This document shows positions 41,278 through 50,387 of a DNA stretch of 64,000 bases, piece by piece. Both the position numbers and the translations under genes were made by a program. This stretch comes from Deltaproteobacteria bacterium (lineage in GTDB: Bacteria; JAEEML01). Where the stretch lies: NCBI GenBank assembly GCA_016283195.1, contig JAEEML010000135.1, positions 1 to 64,000 of the forward strand, written 5' to 3'. The notes below the pieces were generated by a model that saw nothing but the letters and a program-made list of their open reading frames with translations, was not told the origin of the DNA and made no database searches. Within the stretch, counting starts at the first letter, position 1, and the number at the start of each line of letters is the position of its first letter.

Positions 41278-42129
41278 ATGATTGCTAGTCAATTACTTAC
41301 CACCATTTTGGCCGCTATTTCCATGTTCTTTCTGGCCATGGTGATTTATGGTGTTCTGGCGAACGGTTTTACCAAATACCAAGAACATTATATGACCAAA
41401 AATGTGGCCGATATGTCCGATATGTTCTTCTTTATCGACCCGCAGCAAATGCTGGTTTTAACCCTGGCTCTTTGTGGCGCTTTTTTTGTTATCGGCTTTT
41501 TGATGTCGGGAATCGTTATCGGCCTTATAATGGGGCTTATCGGCCTGGCTGCGCCTTCGTTTTTGGTGAAATATTATAAACGTAAACGCATTAAAGATTT
41601 TGAACGTCAATTGGTTGATGCCCTGGGCGCCATGAGTAATGCTTTTAGAGCCGGTCTTACCTTTCGCCAGGCTTTGGAAGAGATTGCTAAAACTGCCGAT
41701 GCCCCGCTTTCGCAGGAATTTTCTCTCACCGTGCGCGAGGTGCGTATGGGTATGGCCATTGAAGAAGCCCTGGAAAATATGGCCAAAAGAGTAAAGAGCG
41801 AAGATTTGGACCTGGTGGTTACATCTGTGGTTATTGCCAAAAATCTGGGTGGTAATATGGCGGAAATGTTTGAAACTATTGCCGCTACCATCCGCGAGCG
41901 CTTTCGTATTCAAGGTAAAATCGAATCCCTTACCGCCCAAGGTAAATTGCAAGGTATTGTTATCGGCCTCATGCCCATTTTAGTTTGGGTGGGTTTTGAT
42001 TATGTGCGCCCGGATATGACGCGCCCGATGATGAATCACTGGTTTGGTTATGTGATTGTGGGCCTGGTGGTGGTTATGGAAATTATGGGCGCCTGGCTCA
42101 TCAAAAAAATCGTTACCATTGAGGTGTAA
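41278..42129 (+). CDS. tadB: Tad inner-membrane platform protein TadB
   Basis: 283 residues of the T2SSF family: two N-terminal helices, a cytoplasmic helical bundle with QLVDALGAMSNAFRAGLTFRQALEEI, and two C-terminal helices. With TadC it forms the inner-membrane platform that works with the TadA/CpaF ATPase to assemble Flp pili. AGGAGG precedes the ATG. Five bases separate it from tadC. Confidence 0.92.
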   Translation: MIASQLLTTILAAISMFFLAMVIYGVLANGFTKYQEHYMTKNVADMSDMFFFIDPQQMLVLTLALCGAFFVIGFLMSGIVIGLIMGLIGLAAPSFLVKYYKRKRIKDFERQLVDALGAMSNAFRAGLTFRQALEEIAKTADAPLSQEFSLTVREVRMGMAIEEALENMAKRVKSEDLDLVVTSVVIAKNLGGNMAEMFETIAATIRERFRIQGKIESLTAQGKLQGIVIGLMPILVWVGFDYVRPDMTRPMMNHWFGYVIVGLVVVMEIMGAWLIKKIVTIEV

Positions 42130-42134
42130 AAAAT

Positions 42135-43010
42135 ATGTCTAACGTTATCGTGGCTGCCATTGTTCTGCTAGTCTCTGTCGCCCTTTTTATTATTACCGGC
42201 TATCTTAGCTCTTTTGTGGAGACCAGAATATCGGAAAGTGCTGCAAGAGCCGCTGCCGAAGCGGCCGATCGCCCCAAAGAGCGTCCGCCTATTCTTGATA
42301 CTATCGGCCGGCCTTTCAAAGGTAAAGTGCCGCCGGCTATCAGCAAGAAGGCTGAGCAGCTCATTATTTATGCCGGTCATCCTTATGATTTGCGCCCCGA
42401 GGATATTTGCGGGCTTATGGTGGTGGGTTTTATCGCCGGTTTGTGGTTTGGAATTATGGTGGCAAATCTTATGAAATTCACCTTCTTAATAGCCATTCCC
42501 GTGGGCCTGCTGGGAGCCGGTTTCCCCTGGCTCTGGCTAAGAGATTTGGTAAAAAAACGCCATTTGCGGATTGTGCGCGATTTGCCTTTTAATATTGATT
42601 TGCTCACTCTGGCTGTGGAAGCCGGCCTTGATTTCGCGGCCGGTGTGGCCAAAATGGTGGAAAAAGGCAAACCGGGCCCGGTGCGCGACGAATTTAAAAT
42701 TATGCTCTCGCAAATGCGCATGGGTAAAAGCCGCGCCGAAGCTATGCATGATATGGCAGTGCGCGTAGGCCTCCCCTCTTTTAACTCTTTTCTCTCTGTT
42801 TTAATTCAGGCTGACCGTCTTGGTACCGGTCTAGGCAAAGTTTTGCGTATTCAGGCTGACCAAATGCGTATGGAGCGTTCACAAAGAGCCGAAAAAACAG
42901 CAGCGCAGGCGCCGGTAAAAATGCTTATGCCACTTGTGGGCTTTATTTTTCCCACCATTTGGTTTATCTTGGCCGGGCCCTTGGTCTTTACCATGTTTTT
43001 TAGCAAGTAG
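42135..43010 (+). CDS. tadC: Tad inner-membrane platform protein TadC
   Basis: 291 residues of the T2SSF family: N-terminal helices, LPFNIDLLTLAVEAGLDFAAG in the cytoplasmic domain, and a C-terminal helix pair with AQAPVKMLMPLVGFIFPTIW. It is the usual partner of TadB and follows it directly. No ATPase gene follows; the next gene encodes an FHA protein. Confidence 0.92.
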   Translation: MSNVIVAAIVLLVSVALFIITGYLSSFVETRISESAARAAAEAADRPKERPPILDTIGRPFKGKVPPAISKKAEQLIIYAGHPYDLRPEDICGLMVVGFIAGLWFGIMVANLMKFTFLIAIPVGLLGAGFPWLWLRDLVKKRHLRIVRDLPFNIDLLTLAVEAGLDFAAGVAKMVEKGKPGPVRDEFKIMLSQMRMGKSRAEAMHDMAVRVGLPSFNSFLSVLIQADRLGTGLGKVLRIQADQMRMERSQRAEKTAAQAPVKMLMPLVGFIFPTIWFILAGPLVFTMFFSK

Positions 43011-43060
43011 AGAAGCGGGGCAGGAAGCAGAGCACTAATAGTATAGAGGTACGGTAACTG

Positions 43061-44674
43061 ATGAGTTTTACTCTGATTATGAATGACGGCCAAAATGCCG
43101 GCAAGTCTCTTTCTTATGATAAAGGTGAAGTGCGCATCGGGCGTCTTAGAGAGAATGATCTGGTCCTATATAGTACCGGTGTTTCCCGCCATCATTGTAC
43201 TATCTTCCAAAGGGGAGGGAAGTATCAAATCGAAGATGCCGGCAGTTCCAACGGCACCATAGTAAACGGCAAACGAATTGAAGGACCGGCCTCCTTAAAT
43301 GATGGGGATGCCATTATTGTTGGGCCGGTTTCTTTTGTTTTTAAATTAGATAGCAGCGGCCAGATGGCTAGCCATCACGAGGCGCTTGAGCACCAAAACA
43401 GCGCCGGAGTGAGCGAGGCCAAGACGCAGGCAGTGGACGGTGCTGCCGTGCGCCGGATGCTGCGCCAGTCAGCGCCAGGTGGCAGTGCCGATGGATCCGC
43501 TCCGGCGGCGGCTCAGGGGAGTGCCGAACAGCCGCGCCGCCGCCGGGTTACCGGCCAGCGCCATGCTGCTGCTAATGGGGAAAGCGCAGCACCGGCTGCC
43601 GAGGCAGCACCTGCCGGCCCGGTGAGTATGGCCGAAGAAGGCAGTGCCAGCAGTGCCAAGCGCGTTACCGGTGACCCGGCACGCCGAGCCCGTTTGGCTG
43701 AAGCCAAGAAAAAAGCCGAAGAAGCCAAATTAAGCGAGCAAAACCCGGAGCCGATTAAAGAGATAACCGCTAAAGTAAAGCCGCGTAAACCCTTTGGCGT
43801 TTGGTGGAAAGAACAGCCGAAGAATAAAAAAATTATCATGGCTTCCGGGGCCGGCATCGGCCTTTTGGTTATAGTTTTGTTAATTTTAAAAACACTTTCC
43901 GGCAGCACCATTGTGCAGACCGATTACAGTGATAAAGTATTCCCCTTGAATGCTACCAACAGCCGCAAAATATATGGTCTTGGCAATATTAAGCCGGAAA
44001 GAGGTTATTATTGCGCCGATAAAGTGAGTTTTAGCTTTGATTATGCCGGCGGTATGGCGGTCTTGCGCTATTCGGTATCTTCTATTGAAGCGCCCAACGA
44101 GCTGGCTATATATGTAAATAACAAATTAGCCGGTTATGCCCCGATTGCTCCTTCCCGCTGGATGCCGGATGTGCGGATGCGCCTGCCGGCTTCTATGCTC
44201 AATCCTCATGCCAAAAATGTTATTACCTTTGATTCCACGCGTAATCCGCCGGAAAAAGATAAGTGGGGTATAAGGCAAATTACCATTACCGAAAAACCGC
44301 TTCCCGATGCCGATCCCGATAGAGCTATGCAGCTTTTCTCCTTGGCCCAGGAAGCATATAAATCTTATTTGGTTGACCCGGCCAATCTCTCTGTTTCTAT
44401 CGGTCATTATGGTGATGCACTCATGTTTTTGGAGCGCCTCGATCCCAAGCCGCCGCTTTATGGGCAAATAGAGGTGGCAATGAAAGAGGCCGAAGCTGCC
44501 TTGCAGGATATTTATGATACCAAAATGTTCCAAGCTTTTAAGGCTCAGAAAAACCGCAATTTTGAAGAAGCGCGGGAAATACTCAATGATTTGATGCGTT
44601 ACCTGCCCAATACCGAAGACGAGCGCCGCCAGGAAATTCAAAACAGGCTAAAATATTTGGGTCAGGATAGGTGA
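43061..44674 (+). CDS. FHA-domain membrane protein
   Basis: 537 residues. An FHA domain (about 20-98) contains the phosphopeptide-binding landmarks RIGRLRENDLVL, SRHHC and SSNGTIVNG. It is followed by a long Ala/Pro/Arg-rich linker, one hydrophobic helix (about 263-285), and an extracytoplasmic part that starts with a beta domain and ends in helices of TPR-like character (about 410-530). The arrangement is FHA inside, sensor or scaffold outside. FHA proteins occur in tad loci of several deltaproteobacteria, so a role in phospho-controlled pilus assembly is possible. It starts 50 bases after tadC. Confidence 0.8.
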   Translation: MSFTLIMNDGQNAGKSLSYDKGEVRIGRLRENDLVLYSTGVSRHHCTIFQRGGKYQIEDAGSSNGTIVNGKRIEGPASLNDGDAIIVGPVSFVFKLDSSGQMASHHEALEHQNSAGVSEAKTQAVDGAAVRRMLRQSAPGGSADGSAPAAAQGSAEQPRRRRVTGQRHAAANGESAAPAAEAAPAGPVSMAEEGSASSAKRVTGDPARRARLAEAKKKAEEAKLSEQNPEPIKEITAKVKPRKPFGVWWKEQPKNKKIIMASGAGIGLLVIVLLILKTLSGSTIVQTDYSDKVFPLNATNSRKIYGLGNIKPERGYYCADKVSFSFDYAGGMAVLRYSVSSIEAPNELAIYVNNKLAGYAPIAPSRWMPDVRMRLPASMLNPHAKNVITFDSTRNPPEKDKWGIRQITITEKPLPDADPDRAMQLFSLAQEAYKSYLVDPANLSVSIGHYGDALMFLERLDPKPPLYGQIEVAMKEAEAALQDIYDTKMFQAFKAQKNRNFEEAREILNDLMRYLPNTEDERRQEIQNRLKYLGQDR

Positions 44675-44750
44675 TTTCACCTTCCTGTTTGCAATCAAAG
44701 AATAGGTGCATTATGCTGAATAAGGTGCCTTTTTCAGAGCGGAGTGCCCT

Positions 44751-45488
44751 ATGAGAAATATTTTGCTCCTATTTATTATGCTGACCTTTAGCCATGTGAA
44801 TTTTTCGGCTGCTGCGCCTATTTATCGCACGCTCATTTTGCCCTATGAAGAGACTTTTTTGGAGAATAGCCATGAGCTAATCGATAAATATGCCGAACTT
44901 ATATCTTCTTTTTACGGCCTCTCCCCGGCTTATGCCGCCCTGGTGCTGGCCCATTCCCGCGGAGTTTTAGCGGAAAAACAGCTGGAAGAGCTTTTTCCCG
45001 GGCAAAAGCTCAATAGCTTTATTTTGGCTGAATATAACCGCTATTTGGCAGAAAAATTGCCAACTATGCGCACCGATACGGCAGCCGGTGAATTTTTAAC
45101 GGAGCTCAAAAAGCGGGGTGGCCGGGTTTTTGTTTATAGTACCACCAATCCGAAACTGGCCGCCGAAGATATTGAACGGCGTAAATTGCCTTTACAATTT
45201 ATAGCTCCCCCGGCTGAGCCGCTGGAGGATTATCCGCAACTGGAGAGAGTGCTCTCGCGCTATTCTTTGCCGGCAGCAACCGTTCTGGTACTGGGCGGAA
45301 GCCAGCAGGAATGCAACCGCGCCGGCCTTTCCGGGCTCGATTTTGCTCTTTACCATGAAATGGTTGAAGGGCGCGTTGATGGAGCCAGCCCCTGTAGAAT
45401 TTTATATAAAGTGGAAAAATTGCGCGACCTCAAAGCTCTGACAGTAAAACCGGCAGCTAGCGGGGCAAAAACAAATGGAAAATTATGA
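44751..45488 (+). CDS. Exported HAD-like protein with degenerate catalytic motifs
   Basis: 245 residues with a signal peptide (hydrophobic 4-21, ending Ala-Ala-Ala). The mature part aligns by eye with phosphoglycolate-phosphatase-type HAD proteins, but motif I reads LILPYEETF where the family has hydrophobic-D-x-D-G-T, so both catalytic Asp are lost (Pro31, Glu33). Motif II (VYSTTNP) keeps Ser/Thr. The motif III Lys is not evident. Motif IV is LGGSQQECNRAG instead of GDS-x-x-D. A catalytically dead, exported HAD fold is likely. The 3' end overlaps the lipase gene by 14 bases. This reading is inference and needs structure prediction. Confidence 0.55.
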   Translation: MRNILLLFIMLTFSHVNFSAAAPIYRTLILPYEETFLENSHELIDKYAELISSFYGLSPAYAALVLAHSRGVLAEKQLEELFPGQKLNSFILAEYNRYLAEKLPTMRTDTAAGEFLTELKKRGGRVFVYSTTNPKLAAEDIERRKLPLQFIAPPAEPLEDYPQLERVLSRYSLPAATVLVLGGSQQECNRAGLSGLDFALYHEMVEGRVDGASPCRILYKVEKLRDLKALTVKPAASGAKTNGKL

Positions 45489-46980
45489 ACTTACAGAAGC
45501 GGCTTTAAAATGGTGTAGCTCTTATTGTCAGCAAGATGAAGCGGGCTTTTGGCGCATAATTGGCCCGCCGGAAGAGTGCCTTGATCCTTTTAATAATCTT
45601 TCTAAAAGTGATCGCCTGCTTTTGCTTTACAAAATGGAGCGCGTTTCGCGCCTGCGCGTTTTGCGCCTTTTGAGTGGAGTGGAGCGCGATAACGCTATTT
45701 TCGGCGGTGACCCGGCGCTGATGCTTGATGTGCAAATCCACGATGTTGGGCCGGAATTTACCTACGATTGGCAGAGTTTTCGCGGGGATACTTTTGTTAA
45801 AGAGAATCTCCAGGGGCTGGCTATTATGGCTAAAAGAGCCTATGAAGTGCCCGGGGAAGACGGCAACGATCCTGATCGGGTAGGGGTAGGCTATGCCGAA
45901 TTGGCTAAAAACGGCTTTACGCTGAAATTTTACGGCTGGGAAAAAGACCAGGTGCGTAAATCCACCAAAGCCTACATGGCCAGGAAGGGCGATTTTGCCA
46001 TCTTGACTTTTAAAGGCTCTACTTTTAGCCCCTTTAGCCTGGATGATTTTTTGGCCGATGCCCTCTTTCTGCGTTCACCTGGCTATTTTGGCCGGGTGCA
46101 TAGCGGTTTTGCCAATGCACTCGAAGAGGTGTGGGAAGAACTGGCGGCCGATATTAGTGCTATGGCGGCTGATGGGGTAAAGCACCTCCATATTACTGGC
46201 CACAGTTTGGGCGCTAGCCTTAGTTATTTAATGGCGCGGCGCCTCATTGATGCTGTCCCGCAAATACATATTGCCGCTGTGGTGCCCCTGGCAGCCGCCC
46301 GCGTTTTTAACAGCGAAGCGGCAAAATCTTACAGCGCCCGCCTTGGCGATGTCACCTGGCGGGTGGTTAATACTACCGATATAGTTACTATGATTCCCCC
46401 AAAAGCGCTTGGTTTCCGCCACCCTGACAGCCACACAATATATATAGATTCTGATGGCCTTTTGCGCCTCGACCCCACGCGCGCGCAAATTGATGCCGAC
46501 CGCGATATTGCCAACTGGGACGAAACGCGCTTTTTAAAGAGTCTTAAAAGCACTAAATACCCCAGCTTGGCTTGGCTTGATCCGCTCCGGATGCATGCGC
46601 CGCTCGCTTATTTGCAGCCTATTTATATAAACCGCGAGTATATGAGTCTAAATGATCACGAAGTGCTTGATTTAATAGATAAATATCTTTCATTCAGCAC
46701 TAATTCCACTCATCTTGAGGCGGTAGCGCAGTTCTTTTTGCCGCTAAAAAAAGAGGAGCGCAATATAGTTATAAAATATATTCCCAAAGAATATGCCCGC
46801 CCGCTTTTGAAATGGCTGACCGAAGAGCACATTGTTACGGCCGTGCGCCACTATCTCACCGCCACACGGCAAAAAGAGAGCCTGGAAAGCGAGTTTGTGG
46901 CTATTCTTGCCGCTGTGCGCCGTGATTTGGGCCGCCGCGTCATCAAACGCACCTTTTCCATTTTTGGCTCTGAGGATTAA
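45475..46980 (+). CDS. Class-3 lipase-like alpha/beta hydrolase
   Basis: 501 residues without a signal peptide. The lipase_3 pattern is clear: FAILTFKGSTFSPFSLDDFLADAL, then VHSGFANALEEVW, and the nucleophile elbow ITGHSLGASLS (Ser244). The likely Asp is in VNTTDIVTMIPP (near 303); His candidates are in the 360-380 region. About 140 N-terminal and 120 C-terminal residues are additional. Such enzymes hydrolyse acyl esters of lipids. The gene overlaps the upstream pseudo-HAD gene and lies three bases before a small membrane protein gene, so all are co-translated. Confidence 0.85.
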   Translation: MENYELTEAALKWCSSYCQQDEAGFWRIIGPPEECLDPFNNLSKSDRLLLLYKMERVSRLRVLRLLSGVERDNAIFGGDPALMLDVQIHDVGPEFTYDWQSFRGDTFVKENLQGLAIMAKRAYEVPGEDGNDPDRVGVGYAELAKNGFTLKFYGWEKDQVRKSTKAYMARKGDFAILTFKGSTFSPFSLDDFLADALFLRSPGYFGRVHSGFANALEEVWEELAADISAMAADGVKHLHITGHSLGASLSYLMARRLIDAVPQIHIAAVVPLAAARVFNSEAAKSYSARLGDVTWRVVNTTDIVTMIPPKALGFRHPDSHTIYIDSDGLLRLDPTRAQIDADRDIANWDETRFLKSLKSTKYPSLAWLDPLRMHAPLAYLQPIYINREYMSLNDHEVLDLIDKYLSFSTNSTHLEAVAQFFLPLKKEERNIVIKYIPKEYARPLLKWLTEEHIVTAVRHYLTATRQKESLESEFVAILAAVRRDLGRRVIKRTFSIFGSED

Positions 46981-46983
46981 GCT

Positions 46984-47379
46984 ATGTGGCGTTATTTGCA
47001 AATGCATGAAAAACTCATCAGGTCCATTTTGGCAGAAGATAAGGCCGATACTCCCTGGGGAGAGGTGCTCGCTTTTCATTTGGAACAAATGGGAAGAATG
47101 CAGCACGAGCGCCTCATTCACCTTATTGTCACTATGTTTATTTGTCTCTTTTTGCTCCTCTCTCTGGCTTATTCGCTGAGCAATCCTTCTTGGTCTGCCA
47201 TGGGGCTGGCCTTTCTTTTTCTGATGCTCACCATCGGCTATTTGCAACACTATTTCCGCTTGGAAAACGGCGTGCAACGCTGGTACTTTTTGGGGCATAA
47301 ACTGGCGGCCAAAGCCGGTCAGCTCAGCGCCGACTACAGCGGCAAAGAGCCGCTTTTAATTTTGCCGGAAAAAAGATAA
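46984..47379 (+). CDS. Small two-helix membrane protein, unknown
   Basis: 131 residues: a charged helical N-terminus (about 1-42), two hydrophobic helices (about 45-65 and 70-87) joined by a short loop, then a cytoplasmic tail with FRLENGVQRWYFLGHKLA. No family is recognised. Gaps of three and two bases to the lipase and HNH genes show tight coupling. It could anchor or regulate the lipase. Confidence 0.65.
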   Translation: MWRYLQMHEKLIRSILAEDKADTPWGEVLAFHLEQMGRMQHERLIHLIVTMFICLFLLLSLAYSLSNPSWSAMGLAFLFLMLTIGYLQHYFRLENGVQRWYFLGHKLAAKAGQLSADYSGKEPLLILPEKR

Positions 47380-47381
47380 CT

Positions 47382-47693
47382 ATGGAAGATTTTTACTATA
47401 TTCCCGTCCCCGCCGCAGAAATTGCCAAAGAGCGCGCCAAAGCCCGCGAAATTCGCCAGAGTATGTGGTGGAAAAACCAGCTCGGCAAAGGTATTTGCTA
47501 TTATTGCAAGCGGCGCTTTCATCCAAGTGAGCTCACAATGGATCATATTGTTCCGCTGGCACGCGGCGGCAAGTCCACACGCAGTAATGTGGTGCCCTGC
47601 TGCAAAGAGTGCAACAGCCAAAAGCAATCCAAATTACCTTCGGAATGGCAGGAATATTTAGCGCGCCTGGCTGCAGAAGAGCCGGCAACTTAA
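47382..47693 (+). CDS. HNH endonuclease domain protein
   Basis: 103 residues. A compact zinc-stabilised HNH motif is present: CYYCKRRF, then TMDHIVPLARGG with the catalytic His, SNVVPCCKECNSQK with the Asn and the second Cys pair. There is no DNA-binding extension. Small HNH proteins of this kind are widespread and may be nicking nucleases or repair/defence components. It is the last gene of the lipase operon; 12 bases after its stop the convergent ZraR-like gene ends. Confidence 0.9.
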   Translation: MEDFYYIPVPAAEIAKERAKAREIRQSMWWKNQLGKGICYYCKRRFHPSELTMDHIVPLARGGKSTRSNVVPCCKECNSQKQSKLPSEWQEYLARLAAEEPAT

Positions 47694-47705
47694 TAATTTA
47701 TATTT

Positions 47706-49070
47706 TTAAGAAAGACCATATTCTTTCAGCTTTTCATAGAGCGTCCTAAGGCCGATGCCGAGGAGTTCGGCGCTCTCTTTTCGCCGGCCGCCGTTTTGTT
47801 CCAAAGCTCTTATAATAGCCTGTTTTTCCAGCTCTTTAAGATTTAGCGGCATATTTAAAGTGCTGCTGGCGGCGGCTTTTTCTTCTTGCAGCTGATTTTC
47901 CCCGCTAATCGGCGGAATACCGAAGGAGAGTTCGCGCGGGGTGATAGTGGCACCGGTGCCGATAATGCTGGCGCGCTCTAAAACATTGGCCAGTTCGCGG
48001 ATATTTCCCGGCCAGTCGTAGCTTAAAAGGGCCCTTTGCGCTTCGGTGGAAAGAGTGGGCAGCGGGCGCTTTAAATTGGCGCTGATTCTCTGCAAAAGGG
48101 CATTTGCCAGAGGAATAATATCGTTTGGCCGCTCTCTCAAAGGCGGCACTCTTATGGGAAAGGTGGCCAGGCGATGGTATAAATCGGCTCTAAAGTTGCC
48201 GGCTTTTATCTCTTTAGCCAAATCGCGATTGGTAGCACTGATGATGCGCACATCAACGCTGATAGTTTTGTTGCCGCCCACCCGCTCAAACTGGCGCTCT
48301 TGTAAAATCCGCAAAAGTTTGGCCTGGAGTGAAGTTTTTATTTCGGTTATTTCATCTAAAAAAATGGTGCCGCCATCGGCGAGTTCAAAGCGCCCGCGCC
48401 GACTTTGCGTGGCCCCGGTAAAAGAGCCGCGCTCATGGCCGAAAAGCTCGCTTTCCAAAAGTTGCTCGGAAAGAGCAGCACAGTTTACGGCTACAAAAGG
48501 AGCGTTTTTTCTGCTACTTAGCTGATGAATGGTGTTGGCCAGGACCTCTTTGCCGGTGCCGCTTTCGCCAATCAAAAGAACACTGGTATCGGTTCCTGCC
48601 ACCTTTTCGATATCGCTCATCAGGCTTTTCATAGCAGCAGAGACATAATCCGGGCGGGCTTCGGCATCTTGTTTTACCGAGGAGACCTCTTCAATATTTT
48701 TGAGCTTAAAGCGCTCAAGCGCCCTGGCTACAACAAGGCGCAGTTCTTCCAGGCTTTCTATCGGTTTGCTTAGATAATCAAAAGCCCCGAGCTTCATGGC
48801 CTCTACGGCGCTATCAATAGAACCATAGGCTGTCAGCATAATAAATTCGCTCTCCGGCGCCTCTTTTTTGCACTCTTTTAAGAGCGAAAGCCCATCCATT
48901 TTGGGCATTTTTTGGTCGCTTATGATGAGGTGAAAAGAGTTTTTGCCTATAAGTTCCAAAGCTTCCTGGCCATCGGCGGCCATGGACACTTTGTAACCCA
49001 CATTGCACAGCGCTTTGGCGATGAAAGTTCTAATGCCCTCTTCGTCGTCAACAACTAATATTTGCCACAT
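47706..49070 (-). CDS. ZraR-like NtrC-family sigma54 response regulator
   Basis: About 454 residues. Receiver with VDDEEG and phosphoacceptor Asp in SDQKMPKMDG; AAA+ domain with Walker A GESGTGKE and the sigma54 loop as GSFTGA; Fis-type helix-turn-helix at the end (RRKESAELLGIGLRTLYEKL). It activates sigma54 promoters. The ATG at 49070 is chosen because GAGAGG precedes it; a TTG at 49085 is less likely. It overlaps the kinase gene by 23 bases. The ZraR name rests on the neighbouring ZraP-like gene and the kinase topology. Confidence 0.9.
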   Translation of the reverse strand: MWQILVVDDEEGIRTFIAKALCNVGYKVSMAADGQEALELIGKNSFHLIISDQKMPKMDGLSLLKECKKEAPESEFIMLTAYGSIDSAVEAMKLGAFDYLSKPIESLEELRLVVARALERFKLKNIEEVSSVKQDAEARPDYVSAAMKSLMSDIEKVAGTDTSVLLIGESGTGKEVLANTIHQLSSRKNAPFVAVNCAALSEQLLESELFGHERGSFTGATQSRRGRFELADGGTIFLDEITEIKTSLQAKLLRILQERQFERVGGNKTISVDVRIISATNRDLAKEIKAGNFRADLYHRLATFPIRVPPLRERPNDIIPLANALLQRISANLKRPLPTLSTEAQRALLSYDWPGNIRELANVLERASIIGTGATITPRELSFGIPPISGENQLQEEKAAASSTLNMPLNLKELEKQAIIRALEQNGGRRKESAELLGIGLRTLYEKLKEYGLS

Positions 49071-50382
49071 TTTTTCCTCTCGCAAGCGGTAGAGTCACCG
49101 TAAAAACGGCACCGCCTTCCGGGTGATTGGCTGCCGTGATAGTGCCTTTAAAATCTTTAATAGTGCTTTTAACAATGGCCAGCCCCAGGCCGGTGCCTTT
49201 GGTCCTGGTAGTAAAATAGGGCTCAAAAAGTTCGGCAAAATGCTCTTTTAAAATGCCTGCTCCGTGGTCGCGTATTTCGATTTGCACACCGCCGCCCTTA
49301 GGTTTTAGGGCGCACTCCACATCTTTATCCGGGGCAGCTTGAAAGGCATTTAAAAAAAGATTGATAATGGCTTGGCGCAGTTTGAGCGGGTCACCGAAAA
49401 TATTATATTTTTCCGCAAAACCGCTGAAATTTACTTTATTCTCGGCAGGAAAACTTTCCATAGCTTCTAAAATTAGGGAATTAAGCTCAAAAACTACCGG
49501 CTCATGAGTATTTGGCCTGGCAAAGTTTAAAATGTGATTAGTTAAATATTCCAGCCTCTTAGCTTCTTTTATTATTGTGTTTAGGCTTTCAAATTCCGGA
49601 TGATCTTCCGGAATGCTCTCTTGCAATAATTGGGCATGGCCTTTTAATGAGGCCAGGGGGTTTCTCAGTTCGTGGCCTAAAACGGCGGTCATTTCCCCCA
49701 GTGCCGTGAGCCGCCGGCGGTTGGCTTCATTTTTGGTTCGCCACTCGGTTTGCATGGAGAGCAGCCAAAAAAGAGCGGTGGCGAGTAGCAAAATTATACT
49801 GGCAAAAATGCTCACAAAAAGGCTGCGTTCGGCGCCTTTTACCAGTTTTAGAGCCGCTGTGGGGACAAATTCAAAGAGTAGTAACCAGCCGTAGGTATCC
49901 CGCTCCGCCGAGAGACCGCCGGGAGGAGTCAGCTCCGGCGGCCTTGGCGGATGAAGTGGAAAGCGGTGGAGCGGCGTTAAGGCCTGCACTACTCTTTCCT
50001 GGGCATTTATAAAGAAGGGGCCGCTATTAAATGAATAATCCTCGGGGAGGGGTATAGTAGCTGTACCGCTTTCCAGTATAAGAGAGCCATGGTGTAAAAT
50101 AGCCAGATAAGTTATTTCTTCCGGTGAACATTCACTTATAATTTCCGCTAGTTTTTCCTTGGTTAGTTGGCTTGGATTTCCTATTTTTGAGCGAATTTCC
50201 CGGGCCATGGTTTTGCTGCCGGCTTCGGTGAGCGTCTTTTGGACTTCGGAAACGCGGCTATAATTTTTGTAAGAAAAGAGCACCAGCAAACAGCTCGTTA
50301 TGAGGGCAATAATGCCAATTACCAGGCGCGAAATATGGTAAAGCGAGCCGGAGCGGGAATTGTCACTATTCTTACAAAGCAT
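49048..50382 (-). CDS. ZraS-like sensor histidine kinase
   Basis: 444 residues: helix 1 (about 20-40), a periplasmic domain of about 140 residues with a Pro-rich, His-containing stretch (HRFPLHPPRPPELTPP), helix 2 (about 185-207), HisKA with LGHELRNPLASLKGH, and an ATPase domain with DHGAGI and GTGLGLAIV. There is no PAS or HAMP domain, as in ZraS. It lies five bases after the ZraP-like gene and overlaps the regulator gene. In E. coli, ZraS answers to zinc and envelope stress and is repressed by ZraP; the same circuit is inferred. Confidence 0.88.
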   Translation of the reverse strand: MLCKNSDNSRSGSLYHISRLVIGIIALITSCLLVLFSYKNYSRVSEVQKTLTEAGSKTMAREIRSKIGNPSQLTKEKLAEIISECSPEEITYLAILHHGSLILESGTATIPLPEDYSFNSGPFFINAQERVVQALTPLHRFPLHPPRPPELTPPGGLSAERDTYGWLLLFEFVPTAALKLVKGAERSLFVSIFASIILLLATALFWLLSMQTEWRTKNEANRRRLTALGEMTAVLGHELRNPLASLKGHAQLLQESIPEDHPEFESLNTIIKEAKRLEYLTNHILNFARPNTHEPVVFELNSLILEAMESFPAENKVNFSGFAEKYNIFGDPLKLRQAIINLFLNAFQAAPDKDVECALKPKGGGVQIEIRDHGAGILKEHFAELFEPYFTTRTKGTGLGLAIVKSTIKDFKGTITAANHPEGGAVFTVTLPLARGKNVANISC

Positions 50383-50387
50383 AATAA

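Noticed and set aside
43440-43911. Frames on both strands within the Ala-rich linker of the FHA gene
   Set aside because: They follow from the low-complexity, GC-rich coding sequence of the linker.
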